From Clostridia bacterium (GTDB taxonomy: Bacteria > Bacillota > Clostridia > Oscillospirales > Acutalibacteraceae), in NCBI GenBank assembly GCA_024404145.1, contig JAKSQK010000001.1, positions 248,001 through 312,000 of the forward strand: a stretch of DNA of 64,000 nucleotides, given 5' to 3'. The notes beneath the pieces are model-generated. The model searched no databases, was not told where the DNA came from, and worked only from the letters and a program-made list of their open reading frames with translations. Position 1 is the first letter of the stretch. Each line of letters opens with the position of its first letter. A program made the translations under genes and the position numbers. Shown here one piece after another: positions 18,902 through 26,963 of the stretch.

Positions 18902-18930
18902 TTGAAATTTCAAAAATTATATGTTATTAT
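18902..18930 (+). promoter_or_regulatory. sigma-A promoter of ftsZ
   Basis: TTGAAA (18902-18907) and TATTAT (18925-18930) are 17 bases apart in the gap between ftsQ and ftsZ. It would allow ftsZ expression beyond that of the cluster. Confidence 0.75.
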
Positions 18931-18985
18931 TGTTGATACGACGACATTAAAAGAAAATTTTATATAAAAGTTGGAGGAAAAAAAT

Positions 18986-20050
18986 ATGCCATTTGATGTA
19001 GCAGAAGAATTAGAAGATGTTGTTCAAATTAAAGTAGTCGGTGTAGGTGGCGGCGGCGGAAATGCCGTTAACCGAATGGTTGCTGCCGGAGTAAGAGGAG
19101 TTGAATTTGTAGCAGTAAATACTGATAAAGCTGCTCTTTTCCTTTCGAAAGCCGATGTTAAAATTCAAATAGGAGATAAAACTACCGCCGGTATGGGTGC
19201 CGGAGGTAATCCTGATAATGGCCGTGCCGCAGCAGAAGAATCTCGTGATGAAATTGCTGCTGCTATTCGCAGTGCTGATATGATTTTTATTACTGCCGGT
19301 ATGGGTGGCGGAACCGGAACAGGTGCCGCTCCGGTTGTTGCTCAAATTGCTCAGGAACTTGGTATTCTTACCGTTGGTATCGTTACTAAGCCGTTCCCGT
19401 TCGAGGGTAAAAAGCGTATGGCTCAGGCAGAAGTCGGAATTGCTAATTTGAGTGATAATGTTGATAGTTTGGTTGTAATACCCAACGAAAGACTTAAATT
19501 TGTTTCGGAACAGAAGATTACATTCAAGAATGCATTTAACATTGCCGACGATGTTCTTCGTCAGGGTGTTCAGAGTATTTCAGAACTTATCAATGTTACT
19601 TCTCTTGTTAACCTCGACTTTGCCGATGTTAAATCTATCATGTCGGATGCCGGATATGCTCATATGGGTGTTGGTGTTGCAACCGGTCGTGATAAGGCAG
19701 AACAGGCAGCAAGAATGGCTATAACAAGTCCGCTTATTGAAACCAATATGGACAATGCCCGTGGTGTTATCATCAGCATCACCGGTTCTGACGATATCGG
19801 TCTTGAAGAGGTTGAACTTGCTTCTTCTATCATTTCCGATATGGCTCATCCCGATGCCACAATTATTTGGGGTGCTCAGCTTGATGACAGTCTTGAAGAT
19901 ACCATTCGTGTAACCGTTGTTGCAACCGGATTAGGCGACCAAAAGCGCGGTAAAAAGGGCGATGATTTGGCATCTCTTATAAGCAATGCTTCAGCCGATG
20001 ATGAAGATGATGCTTATAGCGATGTTATGAGCTTTTTCAAAAAAGACTAA
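18986..20050 (+). CDS. ftsZ: cell-division tubulin FtsZ
   Basis: The GTPase that forms the Z ring. The ATG at 18986 is chosen because GGAGG at 18973-18977 lies just ahead of it, giving 354 residues; a TTG at 18971 overlaps that site. The GTP-binding glycine loops ([14 protein letters not shown] and the tubulin signature [13 protein letters not shown]) and the T7-loop region ([11 protein letters not shown]) are intact. The C-terminal linker is short (about 25 residues), and the final peptide DVMSFFKKD lacks the proline of the usual D-I-P-x-F-L-R binding peptide for FtsA, SepF and ZapA partners. No ftsA precedes it. It has its own promoter and a good terminator. Confidence 0.97.
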   Translation: MPFDVAEELEDVVQIKVVGVGGGGGNAVNRMVAAGVRGVEFVAVNTDKAALFLSKADVKIQIGDKTTAGMGAGGNPDNGRAAAEESRDEIAAAIRSADMIFITAGMGGGTGTGAAPVVAQIAQELGILTVGIVTKPFPFEGKKRMAQAEVGIANLSDNVDSLVVIPNERLKFVSEQKITFKNAFNIADDVLRQGVQSISELINVTSLVNLDFADVKSIMSDAGYAHMGVGVATGRDKAEQAARMAITSPLIETNMDNARGVIISITGSDDIGLEEVELASSIISDMAHPDATIIWGAQLDDSLEDTIRVTVVATGLGDQKRGKKGDDLASLISNASADDEDDAYSDVMSFFKKD

Positions 20051-20060
20051 TACATATTTT

Positions 20061-20090
20061 GCCCGAGAGTTATAATCTCTCGGGCTTTTT
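20061..20090 (+). terminator. terminator after ftsZ
   Basis: GCCCGAGAG and CTCTCGGGC make a perfect 9-bp stem around a TTATAAT loop, followed by five T. Confidence 0.93.
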
Positions 20091-20108
20091 ATCTTTTGAG
20101 GTTTTACG

Positions 20109-22457
20109 ATGACACTGAATGAATTAGAAATCGGGAAAAGTGGAATAATTACTGCTGTTGGCGGCGAAGGTGCTTTAAGACAGCATTTTCTTGATATGGG
20201 CGTAATTCCGGGAACTGAGGTTACGCTCATAAAGTATGCACCGATGGGCGACCCGATGCAGTTGATTGTCCATGGATATGAACTAACACTTAGGTTAGAT
20301 GATGCAAAGCATATTGAAATTGAAAAAATAGATAATGCCGATAAATCTTGCGATGATATTAGAAGGGTAAACCGTTTAGAACACCCGGGATTCGGAGAAG
20401 AGGGTAAATATCATGTCAAGGAAGGGGAAGACCCATATCCGAAAGGCACTGAACTTACTTTTGCGTTAGTCGGTAATCAAAACTGCGGAAAAACAACGCT
20501 CTTCAATGCTCTTACGGGTGCTAATCAGCATGTAGGAAATTTCCCCGGCGTAACGGTTGACCGCAAAAGCGGAATTATAAGGGGAAACTCCGATACGCTT
20601 GTAACAGACCTTCCGGGAATTTATTCGCTTTCGCCTTATACTTCGGAAGAAATTGTTTCAAGAAAATTTATTTTAGAAGAAAAACCGAAATGTATAATAA
20701 ATATTATTGATACGAATAATATTGAGCGTAATTTATACCTTACTATGCAACTTATGGAACTTGAAGTTCCCATAGTTCTTGCCCTTAATATGATGGATGA
20801 GGTTGAGGGTAACGGGGGAACGGTTTACATAAACGAAATGGAACAGGAACTCGGAATACCCGTTGTGCCGATTTCGGCGGCAAAAAATGAGGGTGTTGAT
20901 GAGCTTATCCGCCATGCAGTACATATAGCAAAATATAAAGAAAAGCCCGGCAGAACTGATTTTTGCGATAAAGATAATGCCGGTGGCGCAGTCCATAGAG
21001 CGCTTCACAGCATCATGCATTTGATAGAAGACCATGCTGTTTCTTCGGGCGTTCCCGTTCGTTTTGCGGCAAGTAAACTTATTGAGGGCGACCATCTTGT
21101 TTTGGAGGCGCTTGACCTTACCGAAAATGAGAAAGAAACCCTTGAACATATCATTATTCAAATGGAACACGAAAGAGGACTTGACCGTTCTGCAGCTATT
21201 GCAGATATGCGCTTTTCTTTCATTAAAGAACTGTGTGCCAAAACGGTTGTTAAACCGAAAATCAGTAAAGAACATATCAGAAGTAATAAAATAGATAAAA
21301 TTCTAACGGGGAAATATACCGCCATTCCATCATTTGTTCTTATTATGGCTCTCGTTTTCTACCTTACTTTTGATGTTATCGGTTCTTCTCTGCAACATTT
21401 GCTTGAACTCGGAATAATCGCTCTTACGAATTTTGTTGATTCGGCCATTACTTCGCTAAATGTCAATAAAGTACTACATTCTTTGGTTATCGACGGTATT
21501 TTCGGCGGAATCGGAAGTATAGTTTCCTTTGTTCCGATAATTGTAACATTATTTTTCTTTCTTTCCTTGCTTGAAGATAGCGGATATATGGCAAGAGTTG
21601 CCTTTATTATGGATAAATTGCTTAGAAAAATAGGTTTATCGGGCAGAAGCATAGTTCCTATGCTTATCGGTTTTGGATGTACCGTTCCGGGCGTTATGGC
21701 GAGTAGAACACTTCCAAGCGCAAGAGACCGTAAAATGACCATAATGCTTACACCGTTTATGAGCTGTTCGGCAAAACTTCCGATTTATGCCTTTTTTGCC
21801 GCTGCTTTTTTTGAAAATCATACGGCACTTGTTATGCTGTCGCTTTATTTGCTCGGTATTTTAGTTGCGATAATTACGGCGCTTATTTCAAAAAAATATG
21901 TTTTCAAAGGTGAAGCGGTTCCGTTTGTTATGGAACTTCCGAATTATAGGTTGCCAACTCCCAAAAATGTTTTACATCTTTTATGGGAAAAGGCAAAAGA
22001 CTTTTTGGAAAGAGCTTTTACGGTAATTTTAGTCGCTTCTATAATAGTTTGGTTCTTGCAAAGTTTTAATTTCAAATTAAACGCAGTTGACAATTCCAAA
22101 GACAGTATTTTAGCAACAATAGCAGGTTTAATTTCTCCCGTATTTTCACCGCTCGGATTTGGAAATTGGGAAATATCAACCGCTCTTATAGCAGGATTTA
22201 TGGCAAAAGAAAGCGTTGTTTCAACCCTTTCGGTTTTGCTCGGTTCCGTTCCTGTTACTGAATTTATAACGCCACTTTCTGCTATATCTCTTCTCGTATT
22301 TTGCCTTCTTTATACGCCTTGCGTTGCCGCTATCGCTTCAATTAAACGGGAACTTGGCGCAAAATGGGCAATAGGTACTGTTGTATTTCAATGTTTAGTT
22401 GCTTATGTTTGCGCATTGATAATACGAACGATTATTTTACTTTTAATGATGATATAG
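20109..22457 (+). CDS. feoB: FeoA-FeoB fused ferrous iron transporter
   Basis: A 782-residue ferrous iron uptake protein. Residues 1 to about 76 are an SH3-like FeoA domain (LRQHFLDMGVIPGTEVTL). Then comes the FeoB G-protein domain with G1 GNQNCGKTT (around residue 120), G3 DLPGIYSLSPY and G4 NMMD, a helical spacer domain, and about eight membrane spans with the Gate motifs (GFGCTVPGVMASRTL and LLYTPCVAAIASIKRE). FeoA and FeoB are separate genes in many bacteria, so this is a natural fusion. No promoter could be seen in the short gap after the ftsZ terminator, so read-through from ftsZ is possible. Confidence 0.95.
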   Translation: MTLNELEIGKSGIITAVGGEGALRQHFLDMGVIPGTEVTLIKYAPMGDPMQLIVHGYELTLRLDDAKHIEIEKIDNADKSCDDIRRVNRLEHPGFGEEGKYHVKEGEDPYPKGTELTFALVGNQNCGKTTLFNALTGANQHVGNFPGVTVDRKSGIIRGNSDTLVTDLPGIYSLSPYTSEEIVSRKFILEEKPKCIINIIDTNNIERNLYLTMQLMELEVPIVLALNMMDEVEGNGGTVYINEMEQELGIPVVPISAAKNEGVDELIRHAVHIAKYKEKPGRTDFCDKDNAGGAVHRALHSIMHLIEDHAVSSGVPVRFAASKLIEGDHLVLEALDLTENEKETLEHIIIQMEHERGLDRSAAIADMRFSFIKELCAKTVVKPKISKEHIRSNKIDKILTGKYTAIPSFVLIMALVFYLTFDVIGSSLQHLLELGIIALTNFVDSAITSLNVNKVLHSLVIDGIFGGIGSIVSFVPIIVTLFFFLSLLEDSGYMARVAFIMDKLLRKIGLSGRSIVPMLIGFGCTVPGVMASRTLPSARDRKMTIMLTPFMSCSAKLPIYAFFAAAFFENHTALVMLSLYLLGILVAIITALISKKYVFKGEAVPFVMELPNYRLPTPKNVLHLLWEKAKDFLERAFTVILVASIIVWFLQSFNFKLNAVDNSKDSILATIAGLISPVFSPLGFGNWEISTALIAGFMAKESVVSTLSVLLGSVPVTEFITPLSAISLLVFCLLYTPCVAAIASIKRELGAKWAIGTVVFQCLVAYVCALIIRTIILLLMMI

Positions 22458-22474
22458 GAATTTTTTATAAAAAA

Positions 22475-22503
22475 ACGAGCTTAGAAATTTCTAAGCTCGT
22501 TTT
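22475..22503. terminator. bidirectional terminator between feoB and the fumarase gene
   Basis: ACGAGCTTAGAAA and TTTCTAAGCTCGT are perfect reverse complements with A and T runs on both sides, so the hairpin can end both convergent transcripts. Confidence 0.92.
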
Positions 22504-22505
22504 AA

Positions 22506-23033
22506 TTATCTTTTGAAGATGTTGCCGCCGCAACAATCAATGCCGACTATTAGCGGAAAACTGTCGAATAGCAGTTTTTTAATCGATTCGCAACCCAAAT
22601 CATCGAAGGCGATTACTTCGCATTTTTTGATATGACTTGCCGCAAGAGCACCGGCACCGCCTATGGCACAAAGGTAAACCGATTTGTTGCGGATAATTGC
22701 ATCAATAACATCTTTGTTCCTTTCTCCCTTACCGATGGTAGCGCAAAGCCCCATATCAAGAAGCAGGGGAGTATAAGTATCCATTCGGCAGGAAGTTGTA
22801 GGTCCGCAACTTCCTATCGGAAGATTATCGGGAGCGGGTGTCGGTCCGGCATAGTATATTACCGAATTTTTAAGGTCGAATGGAAGATTTTTTCCCTCTT
22901 TTATTAGTTCGAATATTCGCTTATGCGCCGCATCTCGGGCAGTATAAACAGTACCCGATAAAATAACTCTATCGCCAAATTTAAGGTTTGGCGATAGTTT
23001 TTTAAGTTCTTTTACATCAATATTATAAGTCAT
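22506..23033 (-). CDS. class I fumarate hydratase/tartrate dehydratase beta subunit, orphan
   Basis: This 175-residue protein matches the beta subunit (C-terminal domain) of iron-sulfur fumarases and L(+)-tartrate dehydratase. Typical blocks are LSGTVYTARDAAHKRI, YYAGPTPA, GSCGPTTSCRMD, IGKG and KKCEVIAFDDLGCESI. The catalytic iron-sulfur cluster is held by the alpha subunit, which normally lies directly upstream; here the upstream gene encodes a DivIVA-like protein instead. So the partner must lie elsewhere, or this subunit has another role. The ATG at 23033 follows the upstream stop by two bases; a TTG at 23039 is a less likely start. Confidence 0.87.
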   Translation of the reverse strand: MTYNIDVKELKKLSPNLKFGDRVILSGTVYTARDAAHKRIFELIKEGKNLPFDLKNSVIYYAGPTPAPDNLPIGSCGPTTSCRMDTYTPLLLDMGLCATIGKGERNKDVIDAIIRNKSVYLCAIGGAGALAASHIKKCEVIAFDDLGCESIKKLLFDSFPLIVGIDCCGGNIFKR

Positions 23034-23035
23034 AA

Positions 23036-23584
23036 TCAAACTTTAAGACTCTTAACAAGCTCTTCATATTCTTCGATTTTTTTCTCGCCAAATAAATCGT
23101 TTTGATAAATATCGGCTTTTGCCTTGTTAAGAGATGCCATAAGGGACTGGATTTTTGCTGAAAATTCGGCAGAAGTTTTTTCAATTTCTTCTCTAAGCGA
23201 AGAAAGGGAAGAATATGTATTATCGGCGCAGGATATGTTTCTTGTAACCTCTTCTGCGGAAATATCTCTGTTCTGCTTAGCCGATTCAATAATTGCGGCG
23301 GCATTGTTTTCGGCAACTAAATATAATCTGCCGATATTTTGAGATAAGCGCTCAATTTCGTCATATTTATCAGTATATTCTTTAAGCTCACTTTCGATAG
23401 TTTCTTTTTCAGCCAAAGTTTGACTGAGCTGAGATTTTGTACTATTGAGAAGAGCAGATAATTGGTCAATTTTTTCGTTCAAAACGGTTTCTTTTTCAAC
23501 AAAATCCTTATGGGTTTTTTCGATGTAATTCATAACATCATCGCTGTTAAATCCAAATAAACTTTTTCTGAAACCTACCGACAT
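23036..23584 (-). CDS. DivIVA-like coiled-coil protein
   Basis: This 182-residue protein begins with a short DivIVA-type N-terminal segment (FRKSLFGFNSDDVMNYIEK), in which the FGF/DDV pattern resembles the lipid-binding part of DivIVA and GpsB. The rest is heptad-rich coiled coil (residues about 25-90 and 115-160). It may localise to division sites or poles; the target is unknown. It has its own promoter and a strong ribosome site (AAAAGGGATGATAAA before ATG). Its two-gene unit with the fumarase subunit is odd. Confidence 0.78.
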   Translation of the reverse strand: MSVGFRKSLFGFNSDDVMNYIEKTHKDFVEKETVLNEKIDQLSALLNSTKSQLSQTLAEKETIESELKEYTDKYDEIERLSQNIGRLYLVAENNAAAIIESAKQNRDISAEEVTRNISCADNTYSSLSSLREEIEKTSAEFSAKIQSLMASLNKAKADIYQNDLFGEKKIEEYEELVKSLKV

Positions 23585-23614
23585 TTTATCATCCCTTTTG
23601 TCATATATATTGTT

Positions 23615-23643
23615 ATTATATCAAAGTTGGAAGTAATATACAA
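23615..23643 (-). promoter_or_regulatory. promoter of the DivIVA-like gene
   Basis: On the reverse strand TTGTAT and TATAAT are separated by 17 bases, about 30 bases before the gene. Confidence 0.8.
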
Positions 23644-23681
23644 GTATTTGTTGCAAATATCTTGAAAAGTCGAGTTTTCTA

Positions 23682-23710
23682 TTGACATTTTAAGAGCTTT
23701 ATTGTAAAAT
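23682..23710 (+). promoter_or_regulatory. promoter of tRNA-Arg
   Basis: TTGACA (23682-23687) and TAAAAT (23705-23710), 17 bases apart, 17 bases before the tRNA. Confidence 0.85.
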
Positions 23711-23726
23711 CTTTAAGGTCATATAT

Positions 23727-23801
23727 GCCCCTGTAGTTAAATGGATATAACAAGGTCCTCCTAAGACTTAGTTATCGGTTCGATTCCGGTCAGGGGTGCC
23801 A
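23727..23801 (+). tRNA. tRNA-Arg (anticodon CCT)
   Basis: A 75-base cloverleaf with CCA encoded. The acceptor stem pairs GCCCCTG with CAGGGGT (one G-T end pair), the anticodon loop is CTCCTAA with anticodon CCT, and the T loop is GGTTCGATTCC. It reads AGG. Confidence 0.93.
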
Positions 23802-23837
23802 AAAAACATAATTAAAAGTGATTTTATATCTAATAGG

Positions 23838-23866
23838 AAAACCCGCTCTCTGAGCGGGTTTTTTTA
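23838..23866. terminator. terminator between tRNA-Arg and nth
   Basis: AAAACCCGCTC and GAGCGGGTTTT form an 11-bp stem with a 3-base loop and a T run on the + side. It can also serve the convergent nth transcript. Confidence 0.9.
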
Positions 23867-23876
23867 TAAATAAATT

Positions 23877-24503
23877 TCAAATTAACTTTGGGCAAAAATC
23901 GTTTAATGGACATTTTTCGCAGTATGCTTTTCTTGCCGTACAGATATCTCTGCCGAAAAGAACGGCTCTATGGCAAAAATCGGAAGATTTAACCTCGGGC
24001 AAAAGCTTTCGCATAGCTTCTTCAACCTTTTTAGGGTCCTTTGTTTTAACAAGTCCCAATCGGTTACAAAGGCGGATAAAATGGGTGTCGGTTACAACGG
24101 CAGGTTTGCCGTAAATATCTCCGCAAATGAGATTTGCGGTTTTTCTTCCAACGCCGGGGAGCTTGGTAAGCTCTTCAATACTGTCGGGAACGGTATTGTT
24201 ATACTTTTCGGTTATCATTTTTCCGATACCTATTAAATCTTTCGCTTTTGTCTTATAAAGACCGCAAGTTCTAATAAGTACCTCAACATCGCATAAATTT
24301 GCATCTGCCAAAGATTTGGCATCGGGAAAAGTCTTGAACAAATCGGTCGTTACGATATTTACTCTTGCATCAGTGCATTGCGCCGAAAGTCTAGTTGCTA
24401 TTAAAAGCTCAAAAGCATTTTTATATTTTAGTGAGCAAATTGCTTCGGGATATAGTTTTTCGAGCGCATCAACGGCTTTGAGGGTGAGTTCCGATTTACG
24501 CAT
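23877..24503 (-). CDS. nth: endonuclease III
   Basis: A DNA glycosylase/AP lyase that removes oxidised pyrimidines in base excision repair. The protein is 208 residues. The helix-hairpin-helix LPGVGRKTAN carries the catalytic lysine (K121), and D139 in VTDTHFIRLCNRLG is the second catalytic residue. The C-terminal iron-sulfur cluster has the canonical spacing C-x6-C-x2-C-x5-C. Its ATG overlaps the end of the upstream permease gene by eight bases. Confidence 0.96.
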   Translation of the reverse strand: MRKSELTLKAVDALEKLYPEAICSLKYKNAFELLIATRLSAQCTDARVNIVTTDLFKTFPDAKSLADANLCDVEVLIRTCGLYKTKAKDLIGIGKMITEKYNNTVPDSIEELTKLPGVGRKTANLICGDIYGKPAVVTDTHFIRLCNRLGLVKTKDPKKVEEAMRKLLPEVKSSDFCHRAVLFGRDICTARKAYCEKCPLNDFCPKLI

Positions 24504-25551
24504 GTGAGGCGTCTCCGAGTTTCATATCTCCGGTTTTTATTAGGTTGAGTTTTCTCATTGCCTCGGCAATGCCAAAACAGAGAATAGCCGGTAAAACAAA
24601 CTGCATAACGCCTATTTCAATAAGCGCTTTTGCAGATGAAAATCCCGATTCAGTCATTGCCTGATAGCTCATAAATTGACCGACAAGACCGGCAGAGCCC
24701 ATACCCGAGCCAACGGGGTTGCTGACCATTTTAAGCAGGGCAGAGGAAATAGGGCCTAAAATGGCGCTCGAAATAATTGAAGGCAACCAAATAAGCGGAT
24801 GTTTAATGATATTCGGTACTTGAAGCATAGAAGTTCCTATACCCTGAGCTATAAGACCGCCAACTTTATTTTCACGGTAACTTATTACGGCAAAACCGAC
24901 CATATTGCAACAGCAACCAATTGTTGCGGCACCTGCCGCCAGTCCCGTAAGTCCCATTGAAATACCTATGGCGGCGGAGGAAATGGGAAGCGTTAGCAAA
25001 ATTCCCATAACTACTGATACAACCATACCGCCTATAATCGGGCTGTTTTCTACATTGATGTTAACAAGTTGACCGAGCCATTTCATAGCTTCGGAAATAT
25101 ACGGGCCGACAAAGTATCCTGCTGCCGCTCCGACAAGTATGCAACAAAGCGGAGTTACGATAATTTCAAGCTGGGTTTTGCCCGAAACAAGACGGCCGAT
25201 TTCTATCGCAACATAAGCGGCAATAAAAGCGCCTAACGGTTCGCCGGGCTTTCCAACGGCAAAATTTTGAATATCTAAACTCGGAAAAGCGCCTATCATA
25301 CCGCAAACCGCCGCCGAAACAGCGGTAAGGGGAGAGGCCTTGAGTTTTACCGCAACGCCGACACCTATTCCGGCACCGGTAAGAGTTTTGGCGATATTTC
25401 CGATTGCGGTTATGTAGCTGCCTATCGCAAGTGTTCCGAACAGACTGCCGATTTGACATATAATTGTGCCTATAATCAGCGTTGAAAATAATCCAAGCGC
25501 CATGCCCGAAAGTCCGTCAATAAACAAACGATTCAAATACTTTTTAATCAT
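24496..25551 (-). CDS. PTS EIIC-like membrane permease
   Basis: This 351-residue membrane protein is rich in glycine and alanine and has about eight to ten spans (for example IGSYITAIGNIAKTLTGAGIG). It resembles the stand-alone PTS_EIIC_2 family found in many Firmicutes. No EIIA or EIIB domain lies nearby, so sugar phosphorylation through this protein is unproven and the substrate is unknown. The ATG at 25551 is used because GGGTGATGAT precedes it; a TTG at 25569 lies upstream. It is co-transcribed with nth. Confidence 0.8.
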   Translation of the reverse strand: MIKKYLNRLFIDGLSGMALGLFSTLIIGTIICQIGSLFGTLAIGSYITAIGNIAKTLTGAGIGVGVAVKLKASPLTAVSAAVCGMIGAFPSLDIQNFAVGKPGEPLGAFIAAYVAIEIGRLVSGKTQLEIIVTPLCCILVGAAAGYFVGPYISEAMKWLGQLVNINVENSPIIGGMVVSVVMGILLTLPISSAAIGISMGLTGLAAGAATIGCCCNMVGFAVISYRENKVGGLIAQGIGTSMLQVPNIIKHPLIWLPSIISSAILGPISSALLKMVSNPVGSGMGSAGLVGQFMSYQAMTESGFSSAKALIEIGVMQFVLPAILCFGIAEAMRKLNLIKTGDMKLGDASHA

Positions 25552-25571
25552 ATCATCACCCGTAAGCAAAT

Positions 25572-25609
25572 ATTATAGGTATTATACTATATTTTTTCAA
25601 TATTTACAA
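25572..25609 (-). promoter_or_regulatory. two overlapping promoters for the PTS-IIC/nth unit
   Basis: On the reverse strand, TTGTAA-17-TATAAT (25604-25609 and 25581-25586) and TTGAAA-17-TATAAT (25595-25600 and 25572-25577) overlap with a 9-base offset. Confidence 0.75.
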
Positions 25610-25687
25610 TGTTTTTTAACTCTTTATTAACAAATTTACCGATTATTGCAGTATAATATAATAAAATGAGTAAATGAGGATAAATCT

Positions 25688-26095
25688 ATGAATTTCAGAT
25701 ATAAACTTATGCAATTTATGAGCGGTAGGTACGGTGTTGATAGAACATTCTATGTTCTGTTTGTTATCGGCGCATTTTTTGCTCTGCTTAACTGCTTTTT
25801 AAGACTTATTTGGATTCAGCTGATAGTTTATGCCATAATAATTGTTGCATTTTTAAGGTTTTTTTCAAAAAACATTGATAAAAGAATAAAAGAAAACGAA
25901 ATCGTTACAGGTTGGATTTATAAAGTTTCGCAAAGTATCAATAAGAGAAAACAACGAACAAACGATACAACCCATATATATAAAAAATGCCCTAACTGTA
26001 AAGCGGTTTTGCGTTTGCCGAGAACAAAAGGCATTCATACTACCGTTTGTCCGAGATGTCATAAAAGCTTTAAGGTAAGGGTTTTCAGAGGATAA
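25688..26095 (+). CDS. small membrane protein with C-terminal zinc ribbon
   Basis: This 135-residue protein has two membrane spans (about residues 21-60) and a C-terminal zinc-ribbon-like module with two CxxC pairs (CPNC and CPRC, separated by about 20 residues). The linker between them is basic. I do not recognise a characterised family. A TATAAT box stands at 25652-25657 and GAGG precedes the ATG. It is transcribed alone, divergently from the PTS-IIC/nth unit. Confidence 0.78.
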   Translation: MNFRYKLMQFMSGRYGVDRTFYVLFVIGAFFALLNCFLRLIWIQLIVYAIIIVAFLRFFSKNIDKRIKENEIVTGWIYKVSQSINKRKQRTNDTTHIYKKCPNCKAVLRLPRTKGIHTTVCPRCHKSFKVRVFRG

Positions 26096-26102
26096 AAAAC
26101 AG

Positions 26103-26131
26103 TTGACTTTTTTTTCAAAATAATATAGAAT
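26103..26131 (+). promoter_or_regulatory. promoter of tRNA-Leu
   Basis: TTGACT (26103-26108) and TAGAAT (26126-26131), 17 bases apart, ten bases before the tRNA. Confidence 0.8.
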
Positions 26132-26140
26132 TACTGTTAT

Positions 26141-26224
26141 GCGGGTGTGGCGGAATTGGCAGACGCGCTAGCCTTAGGAGCTAGTGTCTTCGATGTGCAG
26201 GTTCAAGTCCTGTCACCCGCACCA
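26141..26224 (+). tRNA. tRNA-Leu (anticodon TAG)
   Basis: An 84-base class II tRNA with CCA encoded. The acceptor stem pairs GCGGGTG with CACCCGC, the anticodon loop is CTTAGGA with anticodon TAG, there is a long variable arm (TGTCTTCGATGTG region) and a normal T loop (GGTTCAAGTCC). It reads CUA. Confidence 0.95.
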
Positions 26225-26233
26225 AAGCAATGG

Positions 26234-26279
26234 AACCCGAACCTTTTACCAATCGGTGAAACGTTCGGGTTTTCTTTTT
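26234..26279 (+). terminator. terminator after tRNA-Leu
   Basis: AACCCGAAC (26234-26242) pairs with GTTCGGGTT (26263-26271), with extra inner pairing, followed by TTCTTTTTA. Confidence 0.8.
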
Positions 26280-26281
26280 AT

Positions 26282-26863
26282 TTTGACTTTTGCTGCTCTT
26301 TCCATTCTTCAAACTCTTTCTTGCCTTCTTCGGATTCAAAGAAGCTCAGATGTCCGGCAAGAATGTTGCAGCAAGGGATTCGATTACATCATGCGGAACA
26401 TTGCAAGTGGCTTTTTTACTGAGAAGCAACGATTTTATATATACTCTTATGTACTCTCTATCGGAAATTATTTTTCCGCTTTCATCGAAATCAACGAATT
26501 TTTCATAAATTCTTGAAAAACCAGAAGTATAGTTGAAACAAGATTTGTTGAATTTCTCAACAATTTCACGGCTTAAATACATTTTTCCTGAAGGAGATGT
26601 AGCGTAAGTCTTAGTAGAACTTTCCTTGAAGTTGTTAGAATATGTAACTTCTGCTTTACCAACTACTTTTCCGTTAGAATCATATGATTCTGTGGTGCTT
26701 TTATTAAATGGCTGTTCATCAAAGTTACAGAGAACATCAAAAGCATTCGGATACTCTACAACCGATTTTTTAACGAGCTTTTTATTTGAATTAAACTCTT
26801 CGATAGTTACTTTTGCAGTTTTGTCGCAAATTATTGCAGTAAGTTTTTTATCATTTACAAATC
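26282..26863 (-). pseudogene. decayed gene remnant, unknown family
   Basis: On the reverse strand a frame runs from a stop near 26865 to a TGA at 26346 and encodes about 170 residues of normal-looking, lysine-rich protein, including TTESYDSNGKVVGKAEVTYS and FVDFDESGKIISDREYIRVY. It has no ATG, GTG or TTG before 26582 and no ribosome site, so the 5' end is missing. At the 3' end a shift of one frame reads on as HLSFFESEEGKKEFEEWKEQ before a TAA near 26282, which looks like the original C-terminus after a frameshift. I do not recognise the family. The only shorter intact reading (26346-26582, 78 residues) would be the tail alone. It ends beside tRNA-Leu, a frequent insertion place. Nothing else is visible between 26280 and 26960. 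Confidence 0.6.
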
Positions 26864-26963
26864 ATAATAATTATGTTATCATAGTTTTAAATTATTGGAT
26901 AAAATAAGACCTTGTTATCAAAATGTTATTTTTATGTACATATTTCAAAAGAGGTTTACTTAG

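Noticed and set aside
20068-20080. TATAAT in the loop of the ftsZ terminator as a feoB promoter
   Set aside because: No -35 box at a suitable distance; the match is part of the hairpin loop.
26626-26907. + strand frame of 93 codons after tRNA-Leu
   Set aside because: It is the complement of the decayed reverse-strand gene, which has better protein-like composition.
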